Assembly: GCF_000470315.2 (NCBI RefSeq)
Contig: NZ_CBRF02000019.1
Coordinates: 20,374-84,373 of the forward strand
Length of the DNA stretch: 64,000 nucleotides
Source: Psychromonas sp. SP041
GTDB taxonomy: Bacteria > Pseudomonadota > Gammaproteobacteria > Enterobacterales > Psychromonadaceae
Direction: 5' to 3'
The notes under the pieces were generated by a model that worked only from the letters and a program-made list of their open reading frames with translations, ran no database searches and was not told where the DNA came from. The position numbers and the translations under genes were made by a program. Positions 39,701-49,970 of this stretch are shown piece after piece (position 1 is the first letter of the stretch; each line of letters begins with the position of its first letter).

Positions 39701-40222
39701 ATGGATATGCTAAATCAAGCAGTTGATGCATTACGTAATGGCCAAGAACCAAGTTTAGAACACCTGTTAGCCACACAAGCAGAGGTTGAGTTACGTATAC
39801 CGGCACTGATACCAGATGATTACATTCCAGACGTTAATATGCGCCTTTCTTTATACAAACGTATTGCGAATAGTAAAAATAATAATGAACTAAATGAGAT
39901 TCAAGTTGAACTAATTGATAGATTTGGCTTGTTGCCTGACTCAACAAAAAACTTAGTTGCGGTAACCGCTATCAAACAACGTTGCTCAAAACTGGGCATT
40001 GCACGCATTGAAGCACATGCTTTAGGTGGTGCAGTTACCTTTACTGAACATTCAAAAGTAGAGCCGATGTTTCTTGTTTCGTTACTGCAAACTCAATCAA
40101 ATACCTTTAAACTAGACGGTCCAAGTAAACTGAAATTCACCATGGCACTAGAAAATAGCGCAGAGCGCCTAAATTGGTTGAAACAATTACTTGATAGCTT
40201 TAAATTACACCTAATTAAATAA
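36743..40222 (+). CDS. mfd: Transcription-repair coupling factor Mfd
   Basis: A 1159-residue ATP-dependent translocase that displaces stalled RNA polymerase and recruits UvrA. Domains in order: a UvrB-like N-terminal region, the RNA-polymerase interaction domain (KVGQPVVHIDHGVARYLG), RecG-like helicase motifs (GDVGFGKTEVAMRA, IIDEEHRFG, TATPIPRT, HQLRGRVGRS) and the C-terminal TRCF domain. The length matches the family. Confidence 0.97.
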   Translation: MNNLLDIQPLKSSTDTQQLANLVGSSQSFVINQCAQANPQKSPLVVVVNDTPSAIKLHQELLYFAEGKFEVKLFPDWETLPYDHFSPHQDIISTRIETLYQLPSMKDGILIVPVTTLLLRLAPPSYLKQHTLVVNTGQKLELQLLREQLQEAGYYSVDQVREHGEFCARGSLLDIYPMASNTPYRIDFFDDEVDSIRPFDTETQRSLPTIKQIKMLPAHEFATDKQAITNFKTAYSEKFTSKVSTSADSIYQQISQSNLPAGIEYYLPLFFNETATLFDYLPKHTRLCIVGDINSAIDSFWKTIEHRFEERGVDLLRPLLQPIALYLRQEQCFKRLNEFPKYQLQQDSFAAPKAGKTNLPLTTLPDIKIHHKDKNPLANIAAFIDDFPGKVLLSVESAGRKEALLTLLSPLKLSIKSVDSISECHQNKNKVSITVSRVENSFLIIDSQFAFITETELLGSKITQRRRQNKENQSEESSEHIVRNLAELKVGQPVVHIDHGVARYLGLQTIEVSGSINEFVTLEYLRGDKLYVPVTSLHLIGRYSGSDVETAPISKLGNDTWAKAKKRAAEKVRDVAAELLEIYAQRAAKKGFKYQFNQANYAAFSDDFPFEETHDQALSINSVISDMCSSQPMDRLVCGDVGFGKTEVAMRAAFMATDNARQVALLVPTTLLAQQHFENFRDRFANWPVKIEVLSRFKTAKEQKLILQEAAEGKIDILIGTHKLLSDGIKFADLGLLIIDEEHRFGVRQKEKIKRLRAQIDILTLTATPIPRTLNMSMNGMRDLSIIASPPAKRLAVKTFVEQKTDQTISDAITREIMRGGQVYFLHNNVETIAKAAADLQVLLPQARISVAHGQMNEQQLERVMSDFYHQRQNVLVCTTIIETGIDIPTANTIIINRADHLGLAQLHQLRGRVGRSHHQAYAYLLTPTPKLMTKDAKKRLQAISSLDTLGAGFTLATHDLEIRGAGELLGDEQSGQITSIGFNLYMDMLNQAVDALRNGQEPSLEHLLATQAEVELRIPALIPDDYIPDVNMRLSLYKRIANSKNNNELNEIQVELIDRFGLLPDSTKNLVAVTAIKQRCSKLGIARIEAHALGGAVTFTEHSKVEPMFLVSLLQTQSNTFKLDGPSKLKFTMALENSAERLNWLKQLLDSFKLHLIK

Positions 40223-40241
40223 ATCCCAGAAAGGATAAGCT

Positions 40242-41123
40242 TTGAATTTACGTTATATTTTACCATTACTGATCGCAACAACATGTTCATTTAATGTACA
40301 AGCAGGAGATCGTTGGTTTGATGTTGAAATTATTGTCTTTAAACGCAATGTTGATGTAAAAAATGTCAGTGAACAGTTAGATCAGAATAATGTTTATTTA
40401 AAACAACGTGATCGCCTAGAAGTCATTAAAGCAGAGCCTGCAACAAGTTGTTTAGCAGGACAACCTTGCTTACATAAACAAAACCCAGTTCAAATAACTG
40501 ATAATGAAATGGTAAAGGAAGGCAATAGACTTATATTATTAAAAGAGTTAAGACTTAAAGAGCAACTTAGAAGACTTAATAATCATCAATTATTTACGCC
40601 ACTATTACATACTGCATGGCGTATGCCGATTCAAAATAAACAAGATGCATTACCTATTCATTTGTTTGCAGGTAAAAACTATGCATTAGATATGCCTCAA
40701 TCAGCTAAGCTTGAAAAAGCACAAGCAACAACAGTATCAAATGAACTGACAGCAGATTCTAAAAAGTTAGATGTATTAGCGTCACTACAAAAAGATGAAA
40801 CCCTACAAGATCTATATGAAATAGATGGTAATTTTTTGATTTATGTTCAACATTATTTACAAATAGATGCACAGCTCATTGTTAGAACAGAAACAGAAAA
40901 ACCAGTCTCTTCATCAGTATCAGTACTAGCAACTGAAGCGCCAACTGTTGATACGGATGCAACGGCAGAAGTTGTTGCTCAAGAACCCGTTCCTAAAAGA
41001 AATGTTAGAACAGAGAAAGTAATAACAGAAACGTTGTTTGATCAAACAAGACGTTTAAAGAGCGGTGAAATTCATTATTTAGACCACCCTCTCTTTGGTA
41101 TTATTATCCAGATACGAAGATAG
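40242..41123 (+). CDS. CsiV-like periplasmic protein
   Basis: A 293-residue protein with a signal peptide (about 1-21, ending in VQA) and the family-defining WFDVEIIVFKR segment right after it, then a low-complexity Thr/Val/Glu region and a C-terminal HYLDHPLFGIIIQIRR. In Vibrio cholerae CsiV is a peptidoglycan-associated regulator of the response to D-amino acids. The start is a TTG with AAAGGA six bases upstream. The adjacency to mfd is typical for the family. Confidence 0.8.
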   Translation: MNLRYILPLLIATTCSFNVQAGDRWFDVEIIVFKRNVDVKNVSEQLDQNNVYLKQRDRLEVIKAEPATSCLAGQPCLHKQNPVQITDNEMVKEGNRLILLKELRLKEQLRRLNNHQLFTPLLHTAWRMPIQNKQDALPIHLFAGKNYALDMPQSAKLEKAQATTVSNELTADSKKLDVLASLQKDETLQDLYEIDGNFLIYVQHYLQIDAQLIVRTETEKPVSSSVSVLATEAPTVDTDATAEVVAQEPVPKRNVRTEKVITETLFDQTRRLKSGEIHYLDHPLFGIIIQIRR

Positions 41124-41133
41124 TTTTTAAAGT

Positions 41134-41399
41134 TATACCCGTTACCATTCAAGGTGCATAATTCATAAAGCAGTGAAGTGAACAGATGCTAGGTAGAAAG
41201 AGGAAGTTCTAACGGGTTAAATCGACAATTTATAACAACCAATGTGTTTGCTTTACCGCTTTCCCACTGGGTTGTTAGCTTTAAAACCAACTCTGCGTTG
41301 CAACCTTCAATAAGGAATCGACATTGCCATCATGTTGCGCCTTGATTTGAAGTCCAAGCTAACAACTGAATAAAGCTCCTTGAGCGGTAACAGGTGTAA
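41134..41399. repeat. 266-bp MITE-like element (family B)
   Basis: Terminal inverted repeats of about 24 bases: the left end reads TTATACCCGTTACCATTCAA, and the reverse complement of the right end reads TTACACCTGTTACCGCTCAA. The interior has no open frame. It occupies most of the csiV-ybiB gap (41124-41518); only one copy is present in the window. Confidence 0.75.
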
Positions 41400-41465
41400 T
41401 ATAATAAGCCTAATCTACGAGCTCTAATATAATAAATCTTATTTAAGATAAGTCAGGGCTATCAT

Positions 41466-41495
41466 AAAAAAGGAAGCTAATTAGCTTCCTTTTTT
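41466..41495. terminator. Bidirectional terminator between csiV and ybiB
   Basis: AAAAAGGAAGCT / AGCTTCCTTTTT stem with an AATT loop, with A- and T-runs on both sides. Confidence 0.92.
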
Positions 41496-41518
41496 ATTTC
41501 TACACTCACTGGAAAGCC

Positions 41519-42496
41519 TTAAACCGTTCGACTTTCCCATAGTTTTTTTGCTTTTTGTAATGCTTCATCTTGCGAACTATCGGGCTGCATTTGCTTTAAT
41601 ACCATTGCAACAGTAGTGATAACAGCAGCATCTCCATAAGCATCTTCAATCTCTTTATTCCAAACCTTCAACAAGTACTCGGCAGACACTTCTGTATGAG
41701 CACCTGAAAAATCTTCTAAGTACGTTGGCCAATCTTGCTCAACGTATTGAGCTTTTCCATTTACTTGCGTTACACCACAAGCCAAAGTAGAAACACGAGG
41801 ATTAACTTCACTTTCTCCACCTTCTCCTTTGAATGCAATAATGCTGTGTTCATTATTTAATAATGCAGCTTGTGCATGAATCTTTTCATAACTTTTATGA
41901 AATACGCCATGAATACTGTAGGGCGCATTACTTGGATTGACGCTTCTAGCAACCGTATTAAGTGGAGTACGTAAACCAACTTGCTCGCGTAGTGCCAATA
42001 ATTCAATGAGTTCAGGGCAATAAGCTGATAAAGGCACATACACCAATGAATCATTTTCTAACGCAATTTTAGCTTTCTCAGGTGTGTCGGCAATAGCAAT
42101 GTTAAGTAAAGGACAGGCTGACTCAACTTGGTATTTCACTAAATCAACCGTCATGTGACCGTGTAAAAATATCTTCACGCCATTGGCAGCAAGCAACTTA
42201 GCGGCTAACAGTAACCAAGGTGGCTGTCTTTTTTTGCCCGCAAAACATGGCCAATCAAGATCAGGTGTTAATCTATGCCAATCATTTGAAACTTTAGTAC
42301 GCAGTGCTGCAATATAGCCGGCAGCTTCTTCGGGAGTTTCACAACGAACACGTTGTAACATCAACAATACAGCTAACTGTAATAAAGTAGCATCGCCATT
42401 TAAGTAATCAGTTAAGGCTTGTTTTGATTCATCCATGGTTAAAGGACGACGGCCTTTTTCACCACGACCCGTTAATTTAATATATTCACTAAACAT
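41519..42496 (-). CDS. ybiB: YbiB/TrpD2-like nucleic-acid-binding protein
   Basis: A 325-residue homologue of anthranilate phosphoribosyltransferase (TrpD) without an evident catalytic role. YbiB (TrpD2) binds nucleic acids non-specifically and is under SOS control in E. coli. The N-terminal helical domain (GRRPLTMDESKQALTDYL) and the glycine-rich FKGEGGESEVNP loop are visible. The ATG at 42496 has AAGGA at a better distance than the ATG at 42502. Confidence 0.8.
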   Translation of the reverse strand: MFSEYIKLTGRGEKGRRPLTMDESKQALTDYLNGDATLLQLAVLLMLQRVRCETPEEAAGYIAALRTKVSNDWHRLTPDLDWPCFAGKKRQPPWLLLAAKLLAANGVKIFLHGHMTVDLVKYQVESACPLLNIAIADTPEKAKIALENDSLVYVPLSAYCPELIELLALREQVGLRTPLNTVARSVNPSNAPYSIHGVFHKSYEKIHAQAALLNNEHSIIAFKGEGGESEVNPRVSTLACGVTQVNGKAQYVEQDWPTYLEDFSGAHTEVSAEYLLKVWNKEIEDAYGDAAVITTVAMVLKQMQPDSSQDEALQKAKKLWESRTV

Positions 42497-42556
42497 TATC
42501 ATTCCTTTTAATCGATGAATATTTCACAAAGACGTAAGTTAAAAGATCGACTAACA

Positions 42557-42580
42557 ATTAACTATTAACTATTAACTATT
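42557..42580. repeat. Short heptamer repeat, 3.4 copies of ATTAACT
   Basis: ATTAACT repeats three times followed by ATT, between the HAD phosphatase gene and ybiB. It has the same 7-base period as the larger array at 13190. Confidence 0.85.
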
Positions 42581-42635
42581 TGTCAGTAACAGCTATTGAC
42601 TAATGATCCGGTCACAGCACAGTTAAAAACAGTGA

Positions 42636-43280
42636 TTAAATGTAGTCATATAGTTGCGTCGCTAAGCAATCAACAACCGCAACGGGTTTAGACAACATTA
42701 AGATATCGCGACCATGCACGCCATAACTAACGCCTAGACTATTTACACTGGCATTAGCAGCCATATCTAAATCATAACTTGAATCACCCACCATCAAAGC
42801 TTCCGATGGGTTTATATTCAATTCTGTTAATAAGGCGTAAATCATCGATGGATCTGGTTTCGAACTAGATTCATCAGCGCATATTGTGGCTGAAAACAAA
42901 TGTTCAGTATTTGTTTTGCTCATCATGCGGTTTAACCCATTACGCCCTTTACCTGTTGCAACAGCAAGCGTATACCCTTGTACTTTCAGATTAATTAATA
43001 ACTCAGCAATACCATCATAAAAAGGCGTGTCGATGTCATGCATTCTATTATATTGATCTCGATACGCTTCAACTAATAACGCATGTTCAGTTAATGAACC
43101 GTTTGGAAAAAGTTGTTGCATCGCTTTTAATAAACTTAAACCAATAATATTTTTCACCGCCTGTTCTGCAGGTATTGTTTGCTTTTGCTGTTTGGCAGCT
43201 TGTTGCATGCACAGAACAATTTTATCAATGGAATCCATTAAGGTTCCATCCCAGTCAAAAATAATTAATTGATATCTCAT
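42636..43280 (-). CDS. HAD-family phosphatase (Gph-like)
   Basis: A 214-residue HAD hydrolase, subclass IA. Motif I is FDWDGTLMDS, motif II ATGKG, motif III KPDPS and motif IV MVGDSSYDLDMA. The likely reaction is phosphate-ester hydrolysis of a small metabolite such as phosphoglycolate; the substrate is not assignable. It starts one base after the rluC stop and should be cotranscribed with it. Confidence 0.88.
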   Translation of the reverse strand: MRYQLIIFDWDGTLMDSIDKIVLCMQQAAKQQKQTIPAEQAVKNIIGLSLLKAMQQLFPNGSLTEHALLVEAYRDQYNRMHDIDTPFYDGIAELLINLKVQGYTLAVATGKGRNGLNRMMSKTNTEHLFSATICADESSSKPDPSMIYALLTELNINPSEALMVGDSSYDLDMAANASVNSLGVSYGVHGRDILMLSKPVAVVDCLATQLYDYI

Positions 43281-43281
43281 A

Positions 43282-44220
43282 TTAGCTTCGCTGTAACTTC
43301 TCTAATAATTCCTCTAAACGAGGGCAAAGTGGCGCACTTACGGTCATTCTTTTCTCAAGCACAGGGTGAAAGAAAGTAATATGAGCTGCATGTAAAAATA
43401 GTCGATTCAACCCTAATGCTTTCATTTTACTATCAAAGGTTTTATCGCCGTAACGTTCATCACAAGCAATATTATGTCCTTTACAAGCCGCGTGAACACG
43501 AATTTGATGTGTTCGGCCAGTCACTGGGCTCGCTTCAACTAATGTAGCACCGTCATAACGTTGAACAATTTTAAAATGTGTTTCTGATGCTTTTCCTAAC
43601 GGACTCACTTTAACCACGGAATCTTGAGGAATTTTTAATAGAGGTTCACGGACTAAGCGGTCTTTTATATTCCACTGCCCTTTTACTAAAGCAAAATATT
43701 GCTTTTTCATGGTTTTTTGACGAAGTTGTTCATGTAATGCACGTAACACACTGCGTTTTTTAGCAATTAATAAACACCCTGACGTTGCTTTATCAAGACG
43801 ATGTACTAATTCTAAAAATCGAGCGTCAGGTCGTAATGCGCGTAATCCTTCGATGGCGCCAAAGTCCAAACCACTTCCACCATGAACGGCGAGTCCTGAT
43901 GGTTTATTAAGAATGATTAAACCTTCATCTTCATAAACAATCTCTGACTCTAAGTTCTTAATAATGTTAAGTTTAGGTGACGGTAACGCATTGTCAGGAT
44001 CAACTTTAACAGGCGGGATACGAACACTGTCGCCAACCTGTAATTTATAATCTGGTTTAATGCGTTTTTTATTTACTCGAACTTCTCCCTTACGCACTAT
44101 TCTATAGATCATGCTTTTAGGCACGCCCTTAAGATGTAAGCGAAGAAAGTTATCGATGCGTTGTTGTGCATTTTCTTGAGCGATGTCAATAATGCGTACT
44201 GAGTGATTTATCTGTTCCAT
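43282..44220 (-). CDS. rluC: 23S rRNA pseudouridine(955/2504/2580) synthase RluC
   Basis: A 312-residue RluA-family enzyme with an N-terminal S4 RNA-binding domain (about 18-75) and the catalytic Asp in VHRLDKATSG. The GRTHQIRVH motif is also present. It is divergent from rne, the conserved arrangement in gammaproteobacteria, which supports RluC over RluD. Confidence 0.94.
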   Translation of the reverse strand: MEQINHSVRIIDIAQENAQQRIDNFLRLHLKGVPKSMIYRIVRKGEVRVNKKRIKPDYKLQVGDSVRIPPVKVDPDNALPSPKLNIIKNLESEIVYEDEGLIILNKPSGLAVHGGSGLDFGAIEGLRALRPDARFLELVHRLDKATSGCLLIAKKRSVLRALHEQLRQKTMKKQYFALVKGQWNIKDRLVREPLLKIPQDSVVKVSPLGKASETHFKIVQRYDGATLVEASPVTGRTHQIRVHAACKGHNIACDERYGDKTFDSKMKALGLNRLFLHAAHITFFHPVLEKRMTVSAPLCPRLEELLEKLQRS

Positions 44221-44547
44221 TCGTTAAGTTTATCACGCCTGATCGCATAATATATAAAAACTTTGTTGCTTGTAAGTAGATATAAATGCGACAATAACAA
44301 AGTTAATGCCTCGTGATTTTATGACTATAAAGTCGCTGGTAGGCATAGCTATTATGAAAGCAAATCAAATGATTAGAATGTAACGCTGCCATGTTAAATT
44401 AATTTTGATTTAACATTTTTTGTATCCGCTTTTAACGCACCTCAGAATACTTCCAGTCGAGAGATTGTATAACCAGACATGAGGTCAGCATGCAAAAAAC
44501 AGTTAGTACATATAAAAACAACGAAAAAATTAAACAAGAGTTCACAA
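44221..44547 (+). promoter_or_regulatory. rluC-rne intergenic region with probable rne leader hairpin
   Basis: This 327-base stretch between divergent genes should hold both promoters and the long rne 5' leader. A nested hairpin is visible at 44306-44346 (ATGCCT / AGGCAT outside, GACT / AGTC inside). In E. coli the rne leader carries structures through which RNase E represses its own mRNA; that role here is inference. No small open frame looks convincing. Confidence 0.5.
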
Positions 44548-47500
44548 ATGAAAAGAATGTTAATCAACGCAACTCAAGCAGAAGAGTTACGTGTAGCCCT
44601 AGTAGATGGGCAAAAGCTGTATGATCTTGATATCGAAAGTCCTGGTCACGAACAAAAGAAAGCAAATATTTATAAGGGTAAAATCACACGTGTTGAAGCA
44701 AGTTTAGAAGCTGCATTTGTAGATTACGGTGCTGAGCGCCATGGTTTTTTACCGCTTAAAGAAATTGCTCGCAACTACTTCCCAGAAGGATATTCATTCA
44801 AAGGCCGCCCTAACATCAAAGATGTTATTAAAGAAGGCCAAGAAGTTATTATTCAAATTGAAAAAGAAGAACGTGGCAATAAAGGTGCAGCTTTAACTAC
44901 CTTTATTAGTTTAGCTGGTAGCTACCTAGTATTAATGCCAAACAATCCACGTGCTGGCGGTATCTCTCGTCGTATCGAAGGGGATGAACGTTCTGAATTA
45001 AAAGCCGCTTTATCCGACCTTAAACTACCAAATGGCATGGGCTTAATCGTTCGTACTGCTGGTGTTGGTAAATCAGCTGAAGAATTAGAATGGGATTTAA
45101 ATGTCCTTGTTAATCATTGGCAAGCGATTGACCAAGCGTCAAAAACTAAATCAGCTCCTTTTTTAATTCACCGTGAAAGTAACGTCATTGTACGTTCAAT
45201 TCGTGATTATTTACGTCGTGATATCGGTGAAATTGTTATCGATAACGCAAAAACATTTGAAACGGCTAAAAGTCATATCGAAATGGTGCGTCCAGACTAC
45301 GTAAATCGCCTTAAATTATACCAAGGTGAAATCCCACTATTTACACATTACCAAGTAGAAAGCCAAATTGAATCAGCTTTCCAACGTGAAGTACGTTTAC
45401 CGTCTGGTGGTTCAATTGTCATTGACCCGACTGAAGCATTAACCTCTATCGACATTAACTCTGCACGTGCAACACGTGGTGGTGATATCGAAGAAACAGC
45501 ATTCAACACGAACTTAGAGGCAGCAGAAGAAATCGCGCGTCAACTACGTTTACGTGATTTAGGTGGTTTAGTGGTTATCGATTTTATCGATATGACACCT
45601 GCTCGCCATCAACGTGAAGTTGAAAATAGAATGCGTGAATCAGTACGTCAAGATAGAGCACGTATCCAATTAGGTCGAATTTCTCGTTTTGGCTTAATGG
45701 AAATGTCTCGTCAACGTATCCGCCCTTCTCTAGGTGAATCAGCTTCTCGTGTATGTCCTCGCTGTCATGGCCAAGGTACTATTCGTGATAATGACTCATT
45801 ATCTTTAGCTATTCTTCGTTTAATTGAAGAAGAAGGCTTAAAAGAAAATACAGTTCAAATCCAAGCTCGAGTACCCGTTGCCGTCGCTGCTTATTTACTT
45901 AATGAAAAACGTAAAGCAGTGGCTAAAATTGAAAACCGTCATGGATGTGAAGTTTACATCGTACCTGATGCAAACTTATTAACGCCTCATTTCGAAGTTA
46001 AACGTACACGTAAAGATGGTAAAGAAGACATCAATTACGATGCGTTAGAAAAGCAACATACAGTTTATGTTCCTAATATTGCTCAAAAAGAGCATGAAGA
46101 ACTAGAAGAGCCTTTATTAAGCGGATTTAGTGCACCAACTAAAGAAACACCTGCTGCTAAAGTTGAAACTAAAGCATCACCAGTAACAAAAGCCCCTGAT
46201 AATTCAGAGTCTTTAGTCACTAAGGTTATTAATGCAATAGTGAAATTCTTCAGTGACGATTCAAAAGTTGAAGCTAAAACAGAAGTTCAAGCAAAACCCG
46301 AACCAAAAACTGAACCGAACCGTACTCCGCGTAACCCTCGTAATACGAAAGGTAACCCAAACCGTAACCGCAATGAAAAACCAGCGGATAGCTCAACTGA
46401 ACGTCGCGGTAACCGTAAACCTTCAGATCGTAAGCCTTCGGATCGTAAACCAACACAACAAACTAAAAAGTATGAGAATGAAGTAAAACCTTCTCCAGAA
46501 AGTACTGAAAAGACGAATACTCAAGAAGTGGTTGTGGCTCGTCGCAAACGTCGTAACATGCGTAAAAAAGTTCGTGTTCAACAGCCTGAAAACGTAGCAG
46601 AAAGCACAGTTGAAAATAACAACTCAGAAGTAGCTGATACTAATGTAGATGTAACAATTCAGCCTAAAGCAAACGTTGACACTAAAAAGCCTAAAGCTAA
46701 AGTGAGAAAATCACCTGAAGCAGCTAAAAAAGTTGAAGCAAATCAAGCGCCTGTTACTGCAGACAACTCAGCTGAAACAGAGACTACAGATAACGTACCA
46801 TCATCAAATGATGAAGGTTACACACCTGTTGAGATTCCGCAGCGTCGTTCTCGTTATTTACGTAATAATGGACAACGTAACAAGCGTGATCAGCAAGATG
46901 ATCAACAAGCTCAAGCAGTGACAAGTCGTTACCCAGAAACGGATACGAACTCAGACTCTGATACAGCAAATGTAAAAGCAACCGTTCCCGTTGCTAAAAC
47001 AGTTGATGAAACTGCTGACAATAAAACACCACAGCAAGAAGTTGAACAACTTCAACAAATCGCTGAGCAATCTCCTGTGACACAAGCACAAAAGATCTTG
47101 CCAGTAGAAAAAGCTAAAACAACAGCTAAAGTAGAAGAAATTGCTACTCCTGTTGCCACTGAAACAACGGCACCTATCGTTGAAGAAGTTAAAGTTGAAG
47201 CACCTGCGGTTACTGAAGCAGCTGTTGAAGAGACAAAAACTGAAGAGCCTAAAGTTGAAGTACCAGCAATGGCTGAAGCCGCTGTTGAAGCTCCTAAAGT
47301 GGAAGAAGTTGAAGTTAAAGCAGAAGAAGTCAATGTGACGCCTGCAAAAACTGAAGCAACTGAAGCACCTAAAGCAACGACAGTGCCAGCAAGTAAAAGT
47401 GGAACAGTTAGTATCGCTAAAGGTCAATCTACATCAGCAACGGTGAAGACAATCTCAGAGCCATTAGATTTATCTAAAGAGATTACAATTGTTGCAGCAA

Positions 47501-47595
47501 CAGAACGCCAAGCAATTGTAAAAGCAACACAACAAGCTGGTAGTTCATTTGCAAGTAATAAAGCAAGTAGTGACACAGTAAAAACATCGCTATAA
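44548..47595 (+). CDS. rne: Ribonuclease E
   Basis: A 1015-residue endoribonuclease and degradosome scaffold. The catalytic half has an S1 domain (about 40-118), 5'-sensor residues Arg169 and Thr170 (LIVRTAG), catalytic Asp302 and Asp345, and the Zn-link CPRC (403-406). After about residue 525 come a candidate amphipathic membrane helix ([13 protein letters not shown], 556-568), Arg-rich RNA-binding blocks ([25 protein letters not shown]) and a low-complexity Lys/Val/Glu/Ala tail. The ATG at 44548 matches the family start; upstream in-frame codons lie in the leader. Confidence 0.96.
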   Translation: MKRMLINATQAEELRVALVDGQKLYDLDIESPGHEQKKANIYKGKITRVEASLEAAFVDYGAERHGFLPLKEIARNYFPEGYSFKGRPNIKDVIKEGQEVIIQIEKEERGNKGAALTTFISLAGSYLVLMPNNPRAGGISRRIEGDERSELKAALSDLKLPNGMGLIVRTAGVGKSAEELEWDLNVLVNHWQAIDQASKTKSAPFLIHRESNVIVRSIRDYLRRDIGEIVIDNAKTFETAKSHIEMVRPDYVNRLKLYQGEIPLFTHYQVESQIESAFQREVRLPSGGSIVIDPTEALTSIDINSARATRGGDIEETAFNTNLEAAEEIARQLRLRDLGGLVVIDFIDMTPARHQREVENRMRESVRQDRARIQLGRISRFGLMEMSRQRIRPSLGESASRVCPRCHGQGTIRDNDSLSLAILRLIEEEGLKENTVQIQARVPVAVAAYLLNEKRKAVAKIENRHGCEVYIVPDANLLTPHFEVKRTRKDGKEDINYDALEKQHTVYVPNIAQKEHEELEEPLLSGFSAPTKETPAAKVETKASPVTKAPDNSESLVTKVINAIVKFFSDDSKVEAKTEVQAKPEPKTEPNRTPRNPRNTKGNPNRNRNEKPADSSTERRGNRKPSDRKPSDRKPTQQTKKYENEVKPSPESTEKTNTQEVVVARRKRRNMRKKVRVQQPENVAESTVENNNSEVADTNVDVTIQPKANVDTKKPKAKVRKSPEAAKKVEANQAPVTADNSAETETTDNVPSSNDEGYTPVEIPQRRSRYLRNNGQRNKRDQQDDQQAQAVTSRYPETDTNSDSDTANVKATVPVAKTVDETADNKTPQQEVEQLQQIAEQSPVTQAQKILPVEKAKTTAKVEEIATPVATETTAPIVEEVKVEAPAVTEAAVEETKTEEPKVEVPAMAEAAVEAPKVEEVEVKAEEVNVTPAKTEATEAPKATTVPASKSGTVSIAKGQSTSATVKTISEPLDLSKEITIVAATERQAIVKATQQAGSSFASNKASSDTVKTSL

Positions 47596-47633
47596 CTTAG
47601 TAGGTAACATTTTAGTAGGTGATACCTATTAAT

Positions 47634-47670
47634 AAAAACGGATATTTCTATGAAGTATCCGTTTTTTTTT
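47634..47670 (+). terminator. Rho-independent terminator after rne
   Basis: AAAACGGATA / TATCCGTTTT stem followed by a long T-run. Confidence 0.92.
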
Positions 47671-47742
47671 ACTGAAGTTTATGTGCTAAAAGTTTAGTAT
47701 TAGCATAATTTATTAATTATTAAGGTCAGCATGACACATTAG

Positions 47743-48726
<984 letters not shown>

Positions 48727-48769
48727 ATCCTAGATCATTGAGAGATATTTAGATACACAGCCAAATATA

Positions 48770-48796
48770 AAAAAAGACTGCATTTGCAGTCTTTTT
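48770..48796. terminator. Bidirectional terminator between trxB and folD
   Basis: AAAAAGACTGCA / TGCAGTCTTTTT stem with a 2-base loop between convergent genes. Confidence 0.92.
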
Positions 48797-48816
48797 TATT
48801 TTAATGGCTATTCATT

Positions 48817-49671
48817 TTAAGAATGATATTCGTTACAAGCGAATAATGTATTTTCAATTAACGTGGCAACTGTCATTGGACCAACCCCACCAGGTACAGG
48901 CGAAATCCAAGCCGCTTTTTCTTTTGCCGTTTCAAAATCTACATCACCGGTGATTTTCCCGTTCTCTAAACGATTAATACCCACATCTAAGACAACAGCG
49001 CCCTCTCTGATCCAGTCACCTGGGATAAAGTTAGCTTTACCACGTGCAACGACTAATATCTCAGCTTGTCGTACATGGTATTCAAGGTCTTTAGTAAAGC
49101 GATGACACGTCGTTGTTGTACAACCTGCGAGCAAAAGCTCTAATGTCATTGGGCGACCCACAATGTTTGATGCACCAACAACAACCGCATGTTTACCATG
49201 TAAATCAATATTAATTGACTCAAGCATCGTGATCATTCCGCGTGGTGTACATGATCTTAATAATGGAATACGTTGTGCTAAACGGCCAACATTGTAAGGA
49301 TGAAAGCCATCGACATCTTTACTTGGTTTGATACGTTCAATCACTGATGTTTCATCCAAACCTTCAGGTAATGGAAATTGCACCAAAATACCATCAATCG
49401 TTGAATCTTCATTCAGTTCATCGATAAGTGCTAATAAGTCCTGTTGAGATGTCGTTGCTGGTAAATCGAATGCTTTAGAAGTGAATCCTACTTTTTCACA
49501 GGTACGGCGTTTACTTTGTACATAAATTTGCGAAGCAGGATCTCCGCCCACTAACACTACAGCCAGACCAGGTACACGTAACCCCTTGTCTTTACGGGCT
49601 TGAACCCCAATAGCTACTTTATCAGTAACCTTAGCAGCAATCGCTTTTCCATCAATGATTTGTGCAGACAT
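48817..49671 (-). CDS. folD: Bifunctional methylenetetrahydrofolate dehydrogenase/cyclohydrolase FolD
   Basis: A 284-residue one-carbon enzyme. Signatures visible: [14 protein letters not shown] (with the catalytic Lys region), [19 protein letters not shown] and the NADP-binding [11 protein letters not shown]. The ATG at 49671 begins [16 protein letters not shown] one codon upstream is less likely. Confidence 0.95.
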   Translation of the reverse strand: MSAQIIDGKAIAAKVTDKVAIGVQARKDKGLRVPGLAVVLVGGDPASQIYVQSKRRTCEKVGFTSKAFDLPATTSQQDLLALIDELNEDSTIDGILVQFPLPEGLDETSVIERIKPSKDVDGFHPYNVGRLAQRIPLLRSCTPRGMITMLESINIDLHGKHAVVVGASNIVGRPMTLELLLAGCTTTTCHRFTKDLEYHVRQAEILVVARGKANFIPGDWIREGAVVLDVGINRLENGKITGDVDFETAKEKAAWISPVPGGVGPMTVATLIENTLFACNEYHS

Positions 49672-49910
49672 CAAACATTACTCTTTTTAGTTAAAAAATT
49701 CGACGCTATTGTCGCAAAACTCACTTAAAATGTCACATCAAAGATACAAAAATTAGTAACTTAAGCTTAAGAATTAAGGTTAAAATCAACTCTTTGATTC
49801 ACAACCTTTTTTTATGCTGTGATTCAGCTTTATAAAGTCATCGATAATGATGATAAGTTAACTATACGAGCTCGATATAGGTTATTAACACTTAACCCAA
49901 GTATTTTATC

Positions 49911-49946
49911 AATAGCAATGATCCTGTGCCGACACTGATTGCTATT
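49911..49946. other. Inverted repeat upstream of yccS
   Basis: AATAGCAAT and ATTGCTATT, 18 bases apart, end about 25 bases before the yccS start. It may be an operator or a leader hairpin. Confidence 0.35.
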
Positions 49947-49970
49947 AACCACGCTAATGAGAAATAGTAC

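Noticed and set aside
46951..47427. Long minus-strand open frames within rne (Phe/Cys/Ser-rich)
   Set aside because: They are antisense shadows of the low-complexity GAA/GTT/GCA-rich tail of rne and have no plausible protein composition.
49680..49970. Possible tRNA or small RNA between folD and yccS
   Set aside because: No cloverleaf or T-arm sequence; only a short inverted repeat near 49911-49946 is visible.
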